Shown here one piece after another: positions 10,779-22,375 of a DNA stretch of 64,000 bases (positions are counted from its first letter, which is position 1; every line of letters begins with the position of its first letter). The position numbers and the translations under genes are program-made. The notes under the pieces are model-generated. The model ran no database searches, was not told the origin of the DNA, and saw nothing but the letters and a program-made list of their open reading frames with translations. Source of the DNA: Scolanthus callimorphus (lineage: Eukaryota > Cnidaria > Anthozoa > Actiniaria > Edwardsiidae); assembly GCA_033964015.1 (NCBI GenBank), contig CM066914.1:6129831-6193830 (forward strand), read 5' to 3'.

Positions 10779-13700
10779 ATGGCGATGTACGTTGTTGTCA
10801 CTCGAAATGTCGGAAGAATACAGACGTTTTATAGGTCAAGAGCTGTTGTCTTAAGCCAAAATTCGTTTATTTTAACTCCGAGAACTGCTTTCTGCCTTCA
10901 GCAGAGGATAAATGAAGTCCATGGAAGTTCTGCATCGGATAAAATTCTTGGAAGTCAACACGACAGCAATGGACATGGACGAAATTCAAATGGAAAATTG
11001 CAACATTTTAGGAAAGTTCTGAACCAATTTATCGTTGGAAGTAAACTGTTGGGCACAGATGTAAAGCGAATGGTTTCCATAAGGAGAAAACTTAAGGAAA
11101 ATTCTTATGACTGGGGGAAATTAACTGCTGAAGAGACTCTACATTTACTGCAGGTACTGAAACTGTTGTAGTGTTGATGTTGTTTTGTAGCTGAGCTTGC
11201 TGTCATCGTTCTACTTCATGATGAATAGTCCTCAAGGTAGCAGCCCAGCAGAGGCCAGTTTTAGCTAGCTTTATAGAGAATGACACCTCTCATTTGACAT
11301 TGTTATTATTGTTGTTTACAGATCAGAAGAGATTTGATCAAGACTTTGCCAGCAGTTTTGGTTTTCTGTATTCCATTTGTAGGATATGCAGCACCAGTTA
11401 TTGCGTAAGTTTTCACTCTCCAGGGCCAGAAATGAACTATTATATCAAAGTCACCATTTGGTTAATATTTAACAACTATCCCCCAAGGGGAGGTGAATAG
11501 TGGTGGATATATACTGAGATGTGAAGCATCAAGGTATATATCCACTGCTAGGCACCGACCCTGAGGGGGTAGTTGTTTTAGTATATACCAAATCAGTAGA
11601 ATAAAATACGGTGATTAAAAGATTTAAAATGCAGAATCACGCGAGAAACGAGCTGCAATTTTGAAGGAGCAATATGGCCTCCATTATATTGCCATTGGAA
11701 ACAAAATCTAGACATTTCCTTTCTTATTTAATCCTTCAAATATTGTAGATTATGCTTTTGTGCAAGGTTTTGTTACTTAGATCAGTGTGTAATCTCACAA
11801 AACAGGATTAGAAATTCCAGAGGGCTTGGGAGAAAAATTGAATTATATAACTCATTACATCACTGTGTTTTCACTGGAAATTCCAGAAGGGTTGAGAGGT
11901 CTTATCTTCACCCCCATTCCCTGGGTGGGTATGAACATTTTCAACAAATCCATCTTGGATAGGGTGTCAAGAGGCTTCATGCATTCACCTTGGTCATTTG
12001 CTACCATTGTGAGCATGAAAATGAGGCCAAGAAGGAGGTAATACCTTTTTTGGTTCTTATGCTTGTAGTTTTCAGCACAGTTTACAAGTTTCTATCCATC
12101 TTACTAGGTTTATGTACCCAAAGCATTTGCTGTCCCACCATTACTGGCTTCCTAGCCAAGAGATGCACTATACTGATACAGATGCCAAGAAAAGAAGCAG
12201 GCATTATCTTCCCCTAGTCAGAGAGGTTGGTCGGAATGCTCTTCATGAGAAAGCAAAGGTTGGGGATCATCAAGATCTGCTGGATGTGTCCTATAAGGTG
12301 AGGCACAAAGTTTTGTAGAATTTAATTAACCTTTTTAAAACTGATTTTTATATTTTTTCTCCCTTAAAATTTGTGAGTTAGCCTTTCTGCTAACACTTCC
12401 GACATATAAACAGAGATACAAATAAATAAAGATTGTGCTACAATATTTAATAATTTGGAAGTAGCAAATGGTAACTCCTGGGACCTGTATTTTCTCAAAT
12501 AAACACCTCTTAAGACTAGGAGACAAATCCAAGATTCCCAAACCCATTTTTAAAGTGCTGAGATTCCAAGATTTTCTTGAAAATTTTCAGGTACCCCTGC
12601 TACCCCTTATTTAGGTAATTAGCATTAGTTTGATTCAGTTCAATCCTCTTGCTTTCCCTTAGTTGCCTTTATTTCTTTTCAATTGATAAGCCAAAAGGAG
12701 AAGGACAAGCTTGTCTGTTATTAGGGTCAGTTCTTCTATCTGTACAGAGTAGCATTTTGTTGTGCCCTAGAATTCAATTTGCAGTTCACATACCTGCCAA
12801 CTCTCCCGGTCTACACAGGAGACTCCCGGTTTTTACCCTCAGTCTCCCGGGAAAAAAATTGAAACTTCCCATACATTTACTGTATATCTCCCGGGTGAAT
12901 TTCTTGCGATTTTCTCATATAGTTGATGTATTCGAGACAAAATCTCCTGGTTTTGGAGTTTTCAGGGTCGGCATGTATGAGTTCAGTTCTCCAATGCCTC
13001 TCTGTGGGTGTGACCTTTCACCTTTTAGGTCCTACAATGGTGCTGGATCATTGAGCATACATAGAGTACAATATAGTAGTCTATGTTTTCTTAAGAACTT
13101 GGCAACAATAGGTTTCAAGTCATGTATACTGCTTTTCTTTTTTCAGACTATCAACAGAGAACACCCTAGCAATGAGCAATTACTAAATTCCTCAGGAACC
13201 TTCACTGGAGAACTGCTAGCACTGAACAACCTCCCAAGATATCACCTGGTAAATGACATTTTTATTATTAGTTTCTGTAAAGATTGTGATGCAGTAAAGG
13301 GTAGTCCTTATTTTATGAAGGTGACCTTTTTTCTCTGCTGACATGTGTTCTTGTTTTGTATGAAGTATGGTTACTCCCACCTCCCTGCAGTTCTTTAAAA
13401 TCTCTACAGTCCTAATAGTCAGTGTAATTGCATTTGAAAGATGGGATCTTTGATTTAAGTCATCCTGATATGAGAAGATGTCTTAACTACTTGCCAATGT
13501 TAGAGCATTAGGCAGCACCTGCTCAAATATTTGTACTAGTTGATCTAGCTGCGGGGTGAACCTTCAATTTCCTGCACAATAGAACAGTGCTTTCCAACTG
13601 AGCTAACTGGAAGTCAGTCATGTGATGTAGTGCTTTCTTTCTTGATTTAGGAAGTAGCTGCTATGGATGGATTTTGCATGATGTTTGGATCAAAGTTCTT

Positions 13701-14986
13701 TGCTTCGTCTCATATCCATCTTATTTGTTTCTCAGAAAAAACTAAGTCATGCCTGGATGTTGTTCCCCTGGTTACCCGCGCCGCTTGTTAAGAGGTAACT
13801 TGAGAAGACGGTTAGGAGCTATCAGGAAGGAAGATACAGCACTGAACAGAGATGGTCTTGAAGGTCTCTCAGAGGAACAGATTCGAAGGGTAAATATGTT
13901 CATTCTTGATTTCAATTAAAGATGTCAGTTTGCACTTACTTTTGAGGGGAATTTTACCTTGACATCCTTAAATGTTGGATTTGATCACTGTTGTCTGATT
14001 TTCTTGCTAAGAAACCCACTATCTTTATTTAAAATATCACCATATTTTTTAATGTTCACCTGATTTTTTCACTGTGGTTACCAGTCACCATTGAATGAAA
14101 AACATTTTTTATTTCAGTTAAACATTTCAAAATAGAAACAGCAATATAATGTGACATTTGTGAAGATAATGGGTTTGGCATGATTGTATCTTTCATGTTC
14201 CATAGCTTCAATAGTTTGTGCCCATCATTTTATAAAATGGAATGACAAAACTGTTGATTTCAGTTATGCCATCGTCGAGGCCTTAAAAACATTTTTTATT
14301 TCAGTTAAACATTTCAAAATAGAAACAGCAATATAATGTGACATTTGTGAAGATAATGGGTTTGGCATGATTGTATCTTTCATGTTCCATAGCTTCAATA
14401 GTTTGTGCCCATCATTTTATAAAATGGAATGACAAAACTGTTGATTTCAGTTATGCCATCGTCGAGGCCTTAATGTCCAAGACTTGCCTATGGAATCTTT
14501 AAAAAGCTGGTTAACAGAGTGGGTTGATCTTTCAATATCAGCTTCAGGTAAACTTGTTATTGATTCATGTTTTGAAGTCTCTTTTATTGCATTATAATAC
14601 CACTCATTCTGTAAAATATTGCATTGAAAGGGGCTGAAAATGCTAGCATAAATTCTGCTCTTGGATGTTTACTCTGCTTGATTTAAGAAACAGTCATTAT
14701 TTGTTTGAGGTTTTTTAAAGGCAATAGAAACATTACAGGGTACACAAAATGTTAAAATTAACAAAAAGGTGAAACTTTAGTAATACCTTAGGAGAAAAAG
14801 AGCCAGTTGTTAATTTGAAAATAGTATAAGTCCATACCAAGCACAGTTTCAAGTCCAGTAAAATCTGACAGCTGTTTCTTTTTTATGTTTATAGATCACG
14901 ACGACTCATTCTTGGCTCACATAGCCATTTACAAGACAATGAATTACCACAGAAATCCCACAAGTACTACCACAATACCCAGCTGA
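10779..14986 (+). CDS. LETMD1: LETM1 domain-containing protein 1 (one apparent frame break)
   Basis: Mitochondrial inner-membrane protein of the LETM1 family, linked in mammals to mitochondrial ribosome and respiratory function. Seven exons: 10779-11153, 11322-11404, 12108-12297, 13147-13248, 13736-13889, 14451-14547, 14895-14986. The sum is 1093 nt, one more than 364 codons; human LETMD1 is 360 residues. An arginine-rich N-terminus without early acids fits a mitochondrial presequence. A hydrophobic segment (about residues 133-152, LPAVLVFCIPFVGYAAPVI) is followed by PKHLLSHHYWLP, matching the family. Later exons give the LETM-like part: LSHAWMLFPWLP, LRRRLGAIRKEDTALN, LSEEQIRRLCHRRGLN, LKSWLTEWVDLS. 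In exon 5 the frame breaks at AAGAGG-T-AAC (T at 13796): removing one base there restores both sides. The acceptor of exon 6 lies in a duplicated segment. Confidence 0.88.
11468..11605. mobile_element. Foldback element in LETMD1 intron 2
   Basis: AACAACTATCCCCC at the left, GGGGGTAGTTGTTTTAGTAT at the right, and an internal hairpin of GGATATATAC / GTATATATCC. The same sequence family occurs inverted near 18936-19160 and again in the 2.1-kb duplicate near 21060-21280. Confidence 0.65.
12789..12979. mobile_element. 191-bp MITE in LETMD1 intron 3
   Basis: Ends CATACCTGCC and GGCATGTATG are imperfect inverted repeats. AGTTCA occurs on both sides (12783-12788 and 12980-12985). The interior repeats CTCCCGG four times. 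A long open frame across 12649-13341 is intron read-through into exon 4 and not a gene. Confidence 0.55.
14098..14471 (+). repeat. 187-bp tandem duplication across the LETMD1 exon 6 acceptor
   Basis: Two adjacent copies with no difference that I can see, offset by exactly 187 bp. Each contains the acceptor TTGATTTCAG followed by the first 20 or so bases of exon 6 (TTATGCCATCGTCGAGG), at 14264 and 14451. Only the second copy continues into the full exon; using the first would reach a stop within about 15 codons. Confidence 0.92.
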
Positions 14987-15849
14987 TGTCACATTGCTTT
15001 GTATGATAAACCAGATCAAGCCTGGGATTTTGAGTTCCAGATCTGACAACTGGAAATAATATACATGTCCATGGGAGTCCCTGGGTGGTGGGGGTTCCAG
15101 GGGTTCCGGAAACCCCCTTCTATTTGGCTATCATGCTTGTTAATTGTTACTCCTGAAATTTATGGGTATGAGTATGGTAATGTGGACCCCCCCCCCCCCC
15201 CCCCCCCGCCACCCCTTCAAAAATCCTGAGGACGCCTCTGATGTCATTCCAGAAATGACCCATGTCCCCACCAAGGAGGGGGTGGGGGGTCGAGACACCT
15301 TATTTCCCAATACTATCACTCTATTTTTTGCAGGAAATTTCAGGGGTGGGGATTCCTTATGTAAACTCCCTCTGTATTGGGGGAATGGGTAATTTCTAGA
15401 ATTACACAAATCTTTAAAGTGCTTCTTAGCTACCCTCTGGATTATAGTCAATGTATTTATCCGTCCAAAATATTTTTAATCATAACAAAGACCAAATATT
15501 ATGTTGCACAGGTTAGACTAAAAATTGGTACAATATGCTAGTTATTTGATATTGCTGTTTACATTTATTATTTTAAATACAATTTAAACAGTTTTGTATA
15601 AGATCAGAGGAGTAGTCCTAGAGTCTGTTGTATTCTGTGAACAGTTACTACAGGGTCAGAAATTGCAACCATTTTATTTCAGTTGCTTATGCGACACAGT
15701 CGATTTTGTCTGGTGACTAACTTGCCATCTTCAGTCACCACCACTTGTTGCATCTGGAAGATATAAGTTCATATTAAGATAACAATGGAACAATACCTCT
15801 GCTGTCTATTTTATGGCCAGGGTTGTGTTCCTTCCACTACATTATGAGT

Positions 15850-15923
15850 TACCCTGCGAGCAGTGATTTCCTCCTCTCTTAGGCGCCGGCCTAAGAGAGG
15901 AGGAAATCACTGCTCGCAGGGTA
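15850..15923. mobile_element. 74-bp near-perfect palindrome with 9-bp direct flanks
   Basis: Arms of 35 bp (TACCCTGCGAGCAG.. and ..CTGCTCGCAGGGTA) are exact inverted repeats around a 4-base centre, GCCG at 15885-15888. ATTATGAGT flanks the palindrome directly at 15841-15849 and 15924-15932. A foldback transposon with a 9-bp target duplication, as made by Mutator-like transposases, is the simplest reading. Confidence 0.8.
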
Positions 15924-16136
15924 ATTATGAGTATGTGTTGTTAGCTTAATTGTTGTGGTGTTTTTATATAAAATATAATATATGCTATATGCAAGATTGG
16001 TTTAAATAATTTTTCCTGCTTTTATTTAGAACTTTTTATTAGTGTAGCATGTAATAATTGAGCATTCTAGTTATTCTGACAGAATTTCCTGGCATCATAC
16101 TTATAATATACCACGACTTTTCTCCTTGGATTTTTG

Positions 16137-16178
16137 CCGGAAGTAAACTTAACCGGAAGTCATGCCCTAACCGGAAAT
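16137..16178 (+). promoter_or_regulatory. Cluster of three ETS-type sites
   Basis: CCGGAAGT at 16137-16144 and 16153-16160 and CCGGAAAT at 16171-16178, all in the same orientation, spaced 16 and 18 bp. They lie about 500 bp before the CSRNP start; which promoter they serve is unknown. A CCAATCAG box lies near 16549. Confidence 0.4.
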
Positions 16179-16682
16179 GGCCAAGCGCTGTGATAATATA
16201 AAACAAAGACCAGCCCACTTGAATTCCTTGCATATTACCTATTGTTATAATAATCGACAATTGGACAACTGGAATGCGTCAAAACAAATCGCGAACCAAA
16301 CATGGAGACTTGGTGCTCAATATTGATTTCCTTTCGTTACAAGAGACGCGGCGCGATTTGGCGATCTATATATTGTCGTCATTGCAAAAGGATTCTCCAT
16401 TCCAATCTCCGCCTTCAATTCTAGAGGCACCAAGTCATATCGAAACTATCGCGTAAGCATAAAGCATTCGCACAATGATAATTCAGGTCCAAGTTCATGC
16501 CTAAAATATTGGTTGCAAATTTAGCTGTGACCGGTAGCGCTTTTCGTCCAATCAGAGAGCACGGTTTTCGAGTGCCCCCACCACACGTCAGCGGAAGTGG
16601 TTTTGTGGTGCTTTCGGGGATTAAAATTTCTTATATCATGCAGTGTATGTGGACAATAATACAAGCCTCCGCCTGATGCAGT

Positions 16683-17281
16683 ATGTCGAAACGAAAACAC
16701 AGTATCGAGAGTTGTTCATCAGAGGACGATGATTCACCTTGTAAAAGAGTAAAAGACGACAGAAACGTCCATTTCGGCGAGGTCACAGTATTTTATTTTC
16801 CTCGAAGACAGGGTTTCGTATCTGTGCCTTCTTCTGGGGGAATCACTTTGGGCATGGCCAAAACCCATTGCTATGTAGAAACGATTAAATTATGTTCACA
16901 AGAAAATGGGGATATTCTAACCGAGCGAAAGACTCGACAAGTTATTCCGGTGCCACCGAAAAGAGAAAAGTGTTGTTAAAGACATCAGGCGTAAAAAGGA
17001 TTATGAGGAAGGAGGAGCAAGATTGTATGGAGCTTCGTTTATCGCGTGTTCTTTGTGGTTGCTCTTGTGGTGATGAGTGTTTCCCCGAGACTTGTGAATG
17101 TATATTGAATGGCATCAGCTGCCAGGTTGACTACGGAAAATTTCCTTGCTCGTGTCAGAGCAGTAGCTGTGAGAATTTATACGGAAGAAAACAATACGAC
17201 CCTAGCGTTGTAGAGAAACATTACTTCGAAACATTCACCAAGCTAAACGGGGTAGCTACTATAAAGTTGGCGTGGGGTTAA
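16683..17281 (+). CDS. CSRNP: Cysteine/serine-rich nuclear protein, single exon, one frame break
   Basis: CSRNP (AXUD1) proteins are nuclear DNA-binding transcriptional regulators. The first frame (16683 to about 16965) gives HFGEVTVFYFPRRQGF, then SVPSSGGITLGM, diagnostic of the family N-terminal domain, ending in VPPKREK. The next frame gives VLLKTSGVKRI, ELRLSR, CGCSCGDECFPETCEC, GISCQVDYGKFPCSC and YDPSVVEKHYFETF, the cysteine-rich half. The break is in GAGAAAAGTG near 16966: one more A would join both parts into a 199-residue protein. It is far shorter than vertebrate CSRNPs (over 500 residues): the acidic and C-terminal regions are missing and the helix between the halves is shortened. 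No intron is seen. It may be a real short gene with a sequence error, or a recently broken retrocopy. Confidence 0.8.
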
Positions 17282-17510
17282 CTTAGGTTTTTGCTTCAGT
17301 GATTTCATTATGTGAATATAAAGTGATAGCTATTTGCGTGAATTCAGGCTCCGTGCGTGCCACGAATTCATAAGACAGGAATATCAAAGCCAGCATTGTA
17401 TGACGAACACTGAGTTTTATTTTTATCATCGAGGGCACATCTGGGGTCGCGTTTATAGAGTAAATCTGCATATGCTTGGTGTAAAGTCATCTTGTTAGAT
17501 TGCCTCGTAA

Positions 17511-18340
17511 TTAGATCTATAAAAATACCAAAGAATTTATTTAAGTACAAATTCTAGAAATTTATGAAATCAAATAATGAATTTAAATGTGCAGAATGTG
17601 TTTACTTCTGTGTTCGGTCTCTGTCACGCATTCTCGTCACGCACTCTCCTTTAACACCACGCCTCAGTCGTCGCGTCAGACCTTACGCAGTACGCGCAGC
17701 AGACGTGAGTCTCTTCGTAGCAACCATTGGGGTTGTGGGGGATTCGAACGACCGCTATCTGCTTAACAGATTCTTAGGGCGAATATCCGCGTTTTTCTCG
17801 GCCTTTCGTAGGCCAAGAACCCTACGACCGCTGTCCGTCGTTGGCGAAAAAATATTTTCAGTTCAACAACAACTGCGCGTTCGTGGACAGACGCAACGAC
17901 CTTTCCTCGCAGGCTTTCTCCTCGATCTTAGATCTATAAAAATACCAAAGAATTTATTTAAGTACAAATTCTAGAAATTTATTAAATCAAATTATGAATT
18001 TAAATGTGCAGAATGTGTTTACTTCTGTGTTCGGTCTCTGTCACGCATTCTCGTCACGCACTCTCCTTTACCATGCCTCTCGTCGCGTCAGAGTGTTACG
18101 CAGTATGCGCAGCAGACGTGAGTCTCTTCGTAGCAGCCCTCGGGGTTGTGCATGTGGGGGATTCAAAGGCCCGCTATCTGCTTAACAGATGCTTAGGGCG
18201 AATATCCGCGTTTTTCTCGGCCTTTCGTAGGCCAAGAACCCTACGACCGCTGTCGTTGGCGAAAAATTATTTTCAGTTCAACAACTGCGCGTTCGTCGAC
18301 AGACGCAACGACTTTTCCTCGCAGGCATTTCTCCTCGATC
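17511..18340. repeat. 417-bp direct repeat, two copies
   Basis: Copy 1 at 17511-17927 and copy 2 at about 17928-18340 both start TTAGATCTATAAAAATACC and end in a shared CGCAGGC..TTTCTCCTCGATC. They differ by scattered indels and substitutions. Open frames in both are not conserved between copies, so no gene is called. Confidence 0.85.
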
Positions 18341-18515
18341 TTGTCCCTTGGGATAAACTTTATGGACTGCGCTTTTCGGATTCGGTCAAGAGAAAATGAT
18401 GTAAGAGAACATAAATTTTCTCTTGCTTCGGTCTACAGAATGATTACACGTGCCGCGCGTTTTCGGCAATCACCGAGTTTTCGCCCTTTGGCCACCAAAT
18501 CCCTATATAGAGGAT

Positions 18516-18653
18516 ATTACACGGTGGCGCGAAGATATGAGTTTTATTTTCGAGTGGCAAGAACAATATTTTACGAATGAGCGCAGCGAATGAGTAATTA
18601 TATTGTTTTTGACACGAGAAAATAAAATTCATATCTTCAAGCCACCGTGTAAT
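18516..18653. mobile_element. Foldback MITE, copy in first 2.1-kb unit
   Basis: Arms ATTACACGGTGGC..GAAGATATGA and TCATATCTTC..GCCACCGTGTAAT continue through TTTTATTTTCG / CGAGAAAATAAAA to a loop at GAGCGCAGCGAATGAG. The style, with an AT-rich right flank, resembles a MITE family abundant in sea anemone genomes, from memory. Confidence 0.75.
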
Positions 18654-20268
18654 TTTCTTTTTATTATATAGACAAACCAGAAAAAAATATTCCAAATTGA
18701 TTTCCAAGCACTTTTGTTTTGACCGATATCCTCACTAGTGAGGATATGGAAAATATGTCACTGAGGACCCGGATGTAGCTTCGTATGAGATCTACGAGTG
18801 GCGTATTTCCCAGTAAAACACTCGTGTCTATATAATAAAAAGCCATAAGTAACTGGTGCTACGGACGTTCAACACATTATTTCAGCAATATCTGACTTGC
18901 ATTGATTTTTACAGTGAATATATTTTGTTAGTAAATACCAAATCAGTGAATAGTCATTTTCGCGCGCTCTGATTGCAATTGGTTCCTGAAATAGTAGATA
19001 TCAACAAACTATTTACTGTTTTGAGAAAACTCTCAAAATGGCGGCTCGTTTCGTGCGCGATATTGGGTTTTGAACCTTAATTTACTGTATTTTATTTTGC
19101 TGATTTGGTATATACTAAAACAACTATCCCCCTCCAGGGCCGGTGCCTAGCGGTGGATATATACCTCGACGATTCGCGTCTCGGTATAGAGCAGATTTCG
19201 TATGACTGAAAAGTTCGTATGACTGAAACTTATATGTTTCTGACTACGCGCGGTTAATGAAATACTTCTGGGACACGAAAATCACGCTGAAGAAATGGAG
19301 TCACGGAAGAAACATAATAGAAATATTCCAAAATTAAACATAGCCCAGTACGATGGTTTAGCTTCTAAATGCTACACCAAAGTATCCTCTTTATGCGCGC
19401 GAAGCGCGCTGCAAATTTTGGACATATAAGTTGAAAAAATGGGAAAAGAGTAAATGAAAACTTGGTGTTTAACAATTGCGCTTCCTGACGGGTTGCTTAT
19501 TTACTGTTTGCTGATAGTAAATTTACTCCATTTTAAAAATAGATTTTAATGTTGTAGATAGCGAGCGCGCAGCGCGTGCCGACCAAAAAACCAATCTATT
19601 TATAAGGACGTTAGGTTCCCTAAAGCAGTCAGGAGGTCCAAATGGTCCGTCTCTAATGACTAGCTTTCACGTTTCACGAATCTCTAGGCCTGTAATCACG
19701 AATCACGCAAGAGAAATCCGTAAAATCATGGGTCACGAGGGCATGAGATTTTACGGATCACGGCAATAATTTTCCTGTTTTCACGAATCACGGAGCAAAT
19801 TTGGGGTGAATCACGGATCACGAAGAACCCCTTCACCCCCTGGACGTTGTTCTCGACTATCTGAAGATCTGCAAGTTTTGGTGAATTTGATGAGGAAAAA
19901 TACTTACCTTCGAAATTTTCTTGATATAGCGACGTCCCGCAAATTTGTACAGATTACCCATGATGCAACCTGATCTCGTCTATATATACACGTTTTATCG
20001 AGGGTGGTTTTCTGTGCCCGTCGTGTGTCAGGTGCGGATCAAGAGGTAGTGCGTTGGATGAATTGCACTCCCTTTCAATACAAAATGCAGAAATGGTTTA
20101 AAACAGCGAAATGTACTCTAGGTTCTAGTAGCTTAATGACAAATCTGGCTCTCGAAAACGGAATTGGCATGGATTTATAAATTTTTGTCGCTATCCAAGA
20201 AGCTGCGAAGGGAAGTCGGGGGAAGGGCTGTGCGAAGGGAAGTCGAGGGAAGGGCTGCCACTTGCATG

Positions 20269-20341
20269 CCTCTGCCTCTGCCTCTGCCTCTGCCTCTGCC
20301 TCTGCCTCTGCCTCTGCCTCTGCCTCTGCCTCTGCCTCTGT
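20269..20341. repeat. (GCCTCT)n hexamer array, copy 1
   Basis: About 12 uninterrupted hexamers at the right end of the first 2.1-kb unit. The open frames through it (Leu-Pro or Glu-Ala dipeptide repeats) are products of the repeat, not genes. Confidence 0.95.
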
Positions 20342-20643
20342 GGCATTGTAGTCTCTATGGCATTGTAGTTTCATCCAATTCTAGAATATTCTGCAACGTT
20401 TTACATAAGTGCGGCATCTTGCAGATCCAAAAAGATCGCAGCCCATTCGCAGGCATTTCTCCTCGATCTTGTCCCTTGGGATAAACTTTATGGACTGCGC
20501 TTTTCGGATTCGGTCAAGAGAAAATGATGTAAGAGAACATAAATTTTCTCTTGCTTCGGTCTACAGAATGATTACACGTGCCGCGCGTTTTCGGCAATCA
20601 CCGAGTTTTCGCCCTTTGGCCACCAAATCCCTATATAGAGGAT

Positions 20644-20781
20644 ATTACACGGTGGCGCGAAGATATGAGTTTTATTTTCGAGTGGCAAGAACAATATTTT
20701 ACGAATGAGCGCAGCGAATGAGTAATTATATTGTTTTTGACACGAGAAAATAAAATTCATATCTTCAAGCCACCGTGTAAT
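20644..20781. mobile_element. Foldback MITE, copy in second 2.1-kb unit
   Basis: Same element as at 18516-18653, shifted by 2128 bp with no visible change. It was carried along by the segmental duplication rather than inserted separately. Confidence 0.75.
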
Positions 20782-22375
20782 TTTCTTTTTATTATATAGA
20801 CAAACCAGAAAAAAATATTCCAAATTGATTTCCAAGCACTTTTGTTTTGACCGATATCCTCACTAGTGAGGATATGGAAAATATGTCACTGAGGACCCGG
20901 ATGTAGCTTCGTATGAGATCTACGAGTGGCGTATTTCCAGTAAAACACTCGTGTCTATATAATAAAAAGCCATAAGTAACTGGTGCTACGGACGTTCAAC
21001 ACATTATTTCAGCAATATCTGACTTGCATTGATTTTTACAGTGAATATATTTTGTTAGTAAATACCAAATCAGTGAATAGTCATTTTCGCGCGCTCTGAT
21101 TGCAATTGGTTCCTGAAATAGTAGATATCAACAAACTATTTACTGTTTTGAGAAAACTCTCAAAATGGCGGCTCGTTTCGTGCGCGATATTGGGTTTTGA
21201 ACCTTAATTTACTGTATTTTATTTTGCTGATTTGGTATATACTAAAACAACTATCCCCCTCAGGGCCGGTGCCTAGCGGTGGATATATACCTCGACGATT
21301 CGCGTCTCGGTATAGAGCAGATTTCGTATGACTGAAAAGTTCGTATGACTGAAACTTATATGTTTCTGACTACGCGCGGTTAATGAAATACTTCTGGGAC
21401 ACGAAAATCACGCTGAAGAAATGGAGTCACGGAAGAAACATAATAGAAATATTCCAAAATTAAACATAGCCCAGTACGATGGTTTAGCTTCTAAATGCTA
21501 CACCAAAGTATCCTCTTTATGCGCGCGAAGCGCGCTGCAAATTTTGGACATATAAGTTGAAAAAATGGGAAAAGAGTAATGAAAACTTGGTGTTTAACAA
21601 TTGCGCTTCCTGACGGGTTGCTTATTTACTGTTTGCTGATAGTAAATTTACTCAATTTTTAAAATAGATTTTAATGTTGTAGATAGCGAGCGCGCAGCGC
21701 GTGCCGACCAAAAACCAATCTATTTATAAGGACGTTAGGTTCCCTAAAGCAGTCAGGAGGTCCAAATGGTCCGTCTCTAATGACTAGCTTTCACGTTTCA
21801 CGAATCTCTAGGCCTGTAATCACGAATCACGCAAGAGAAATCCGTAAAATCATGGGTCACGAGGGCATGAGATTTTACGGATCACGGCAATAATTTTCCT
21901 GTTTTCACGAATCACGGAGCAAATTTGGGGTGAATCACGGATCACGAAGAACCCCTTCACCCCCTGGACGTTGTTCTCGACTATCTGAAGATCTGCAAGT
22001 TTTGGTGAATTTGATGAGGAAAAATACTTACCTTCGAAATTTTCTTGATATAGCGACGTCCCGCAAATTTGTACAGATTACCCATGATGCAACCTGATCT
22101 CGTCTAATCGAGGGTGGTTTTCTGTGCCCGTCGTGTGTCAGGTGCGGATCAAGAGGTAGTGCGTTGGATGAATTGCACTCCCTTTCAATACAAAATGCAG
22201 AAATGGTTTAAAACAGCGAAATGTACTCTAGGTTCTAGTAGCTTAATGACAAATCTGGCTCTCGAAAACGGAATTGGCATGGATTTATAAATTTTTGTCG
22301 CTATCCAAGAAGCTGCGAAGGGAAGTCGGGGAAGGGCTGTGCGAAGGGAAGTCGAGGGAAGGGCTGCCACTTGCA

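Larger units (their letters stand above)
14987..16682. other. LETMD1 3' region and intergenic sequence
   Basis: Holds the LETMD1 3' UTR, a diverged GGAAATTTCAGGGG-type element (about 15060-15410) with a poly-C tract near 15187-15207, the palindrome at 15850-15923, and the upstream region of the CSRNP gene. An open frame of 60 codons at 16274-16456 has no recognisable relative, though it is not low-complexity. Confidence 0.5.

Noticed and set aside
12649..13341. 230-codon open frame on the plus strand
   Set aside because: It is LETMD1 intron 3 plus exon 4 read through; only the exon 4 part matches the family, and a MITE lies in the middle.
13736..13889. Very short intron in LETMD1 exon 5 starting GTAACT
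   Set aside because: The only nearby AG would give an intron of about 20 bases, too short for animal splicing; a single-base indel explains the frame.
20164..20484. Open frames with Leu-Pro, Glu-Ala, Arg-Gln or Gly-Arg repeats (also 22185-22570)
   Set aside because: All come from the GCCTCT hexamer array read in different frames; no conserved sequence on either side.
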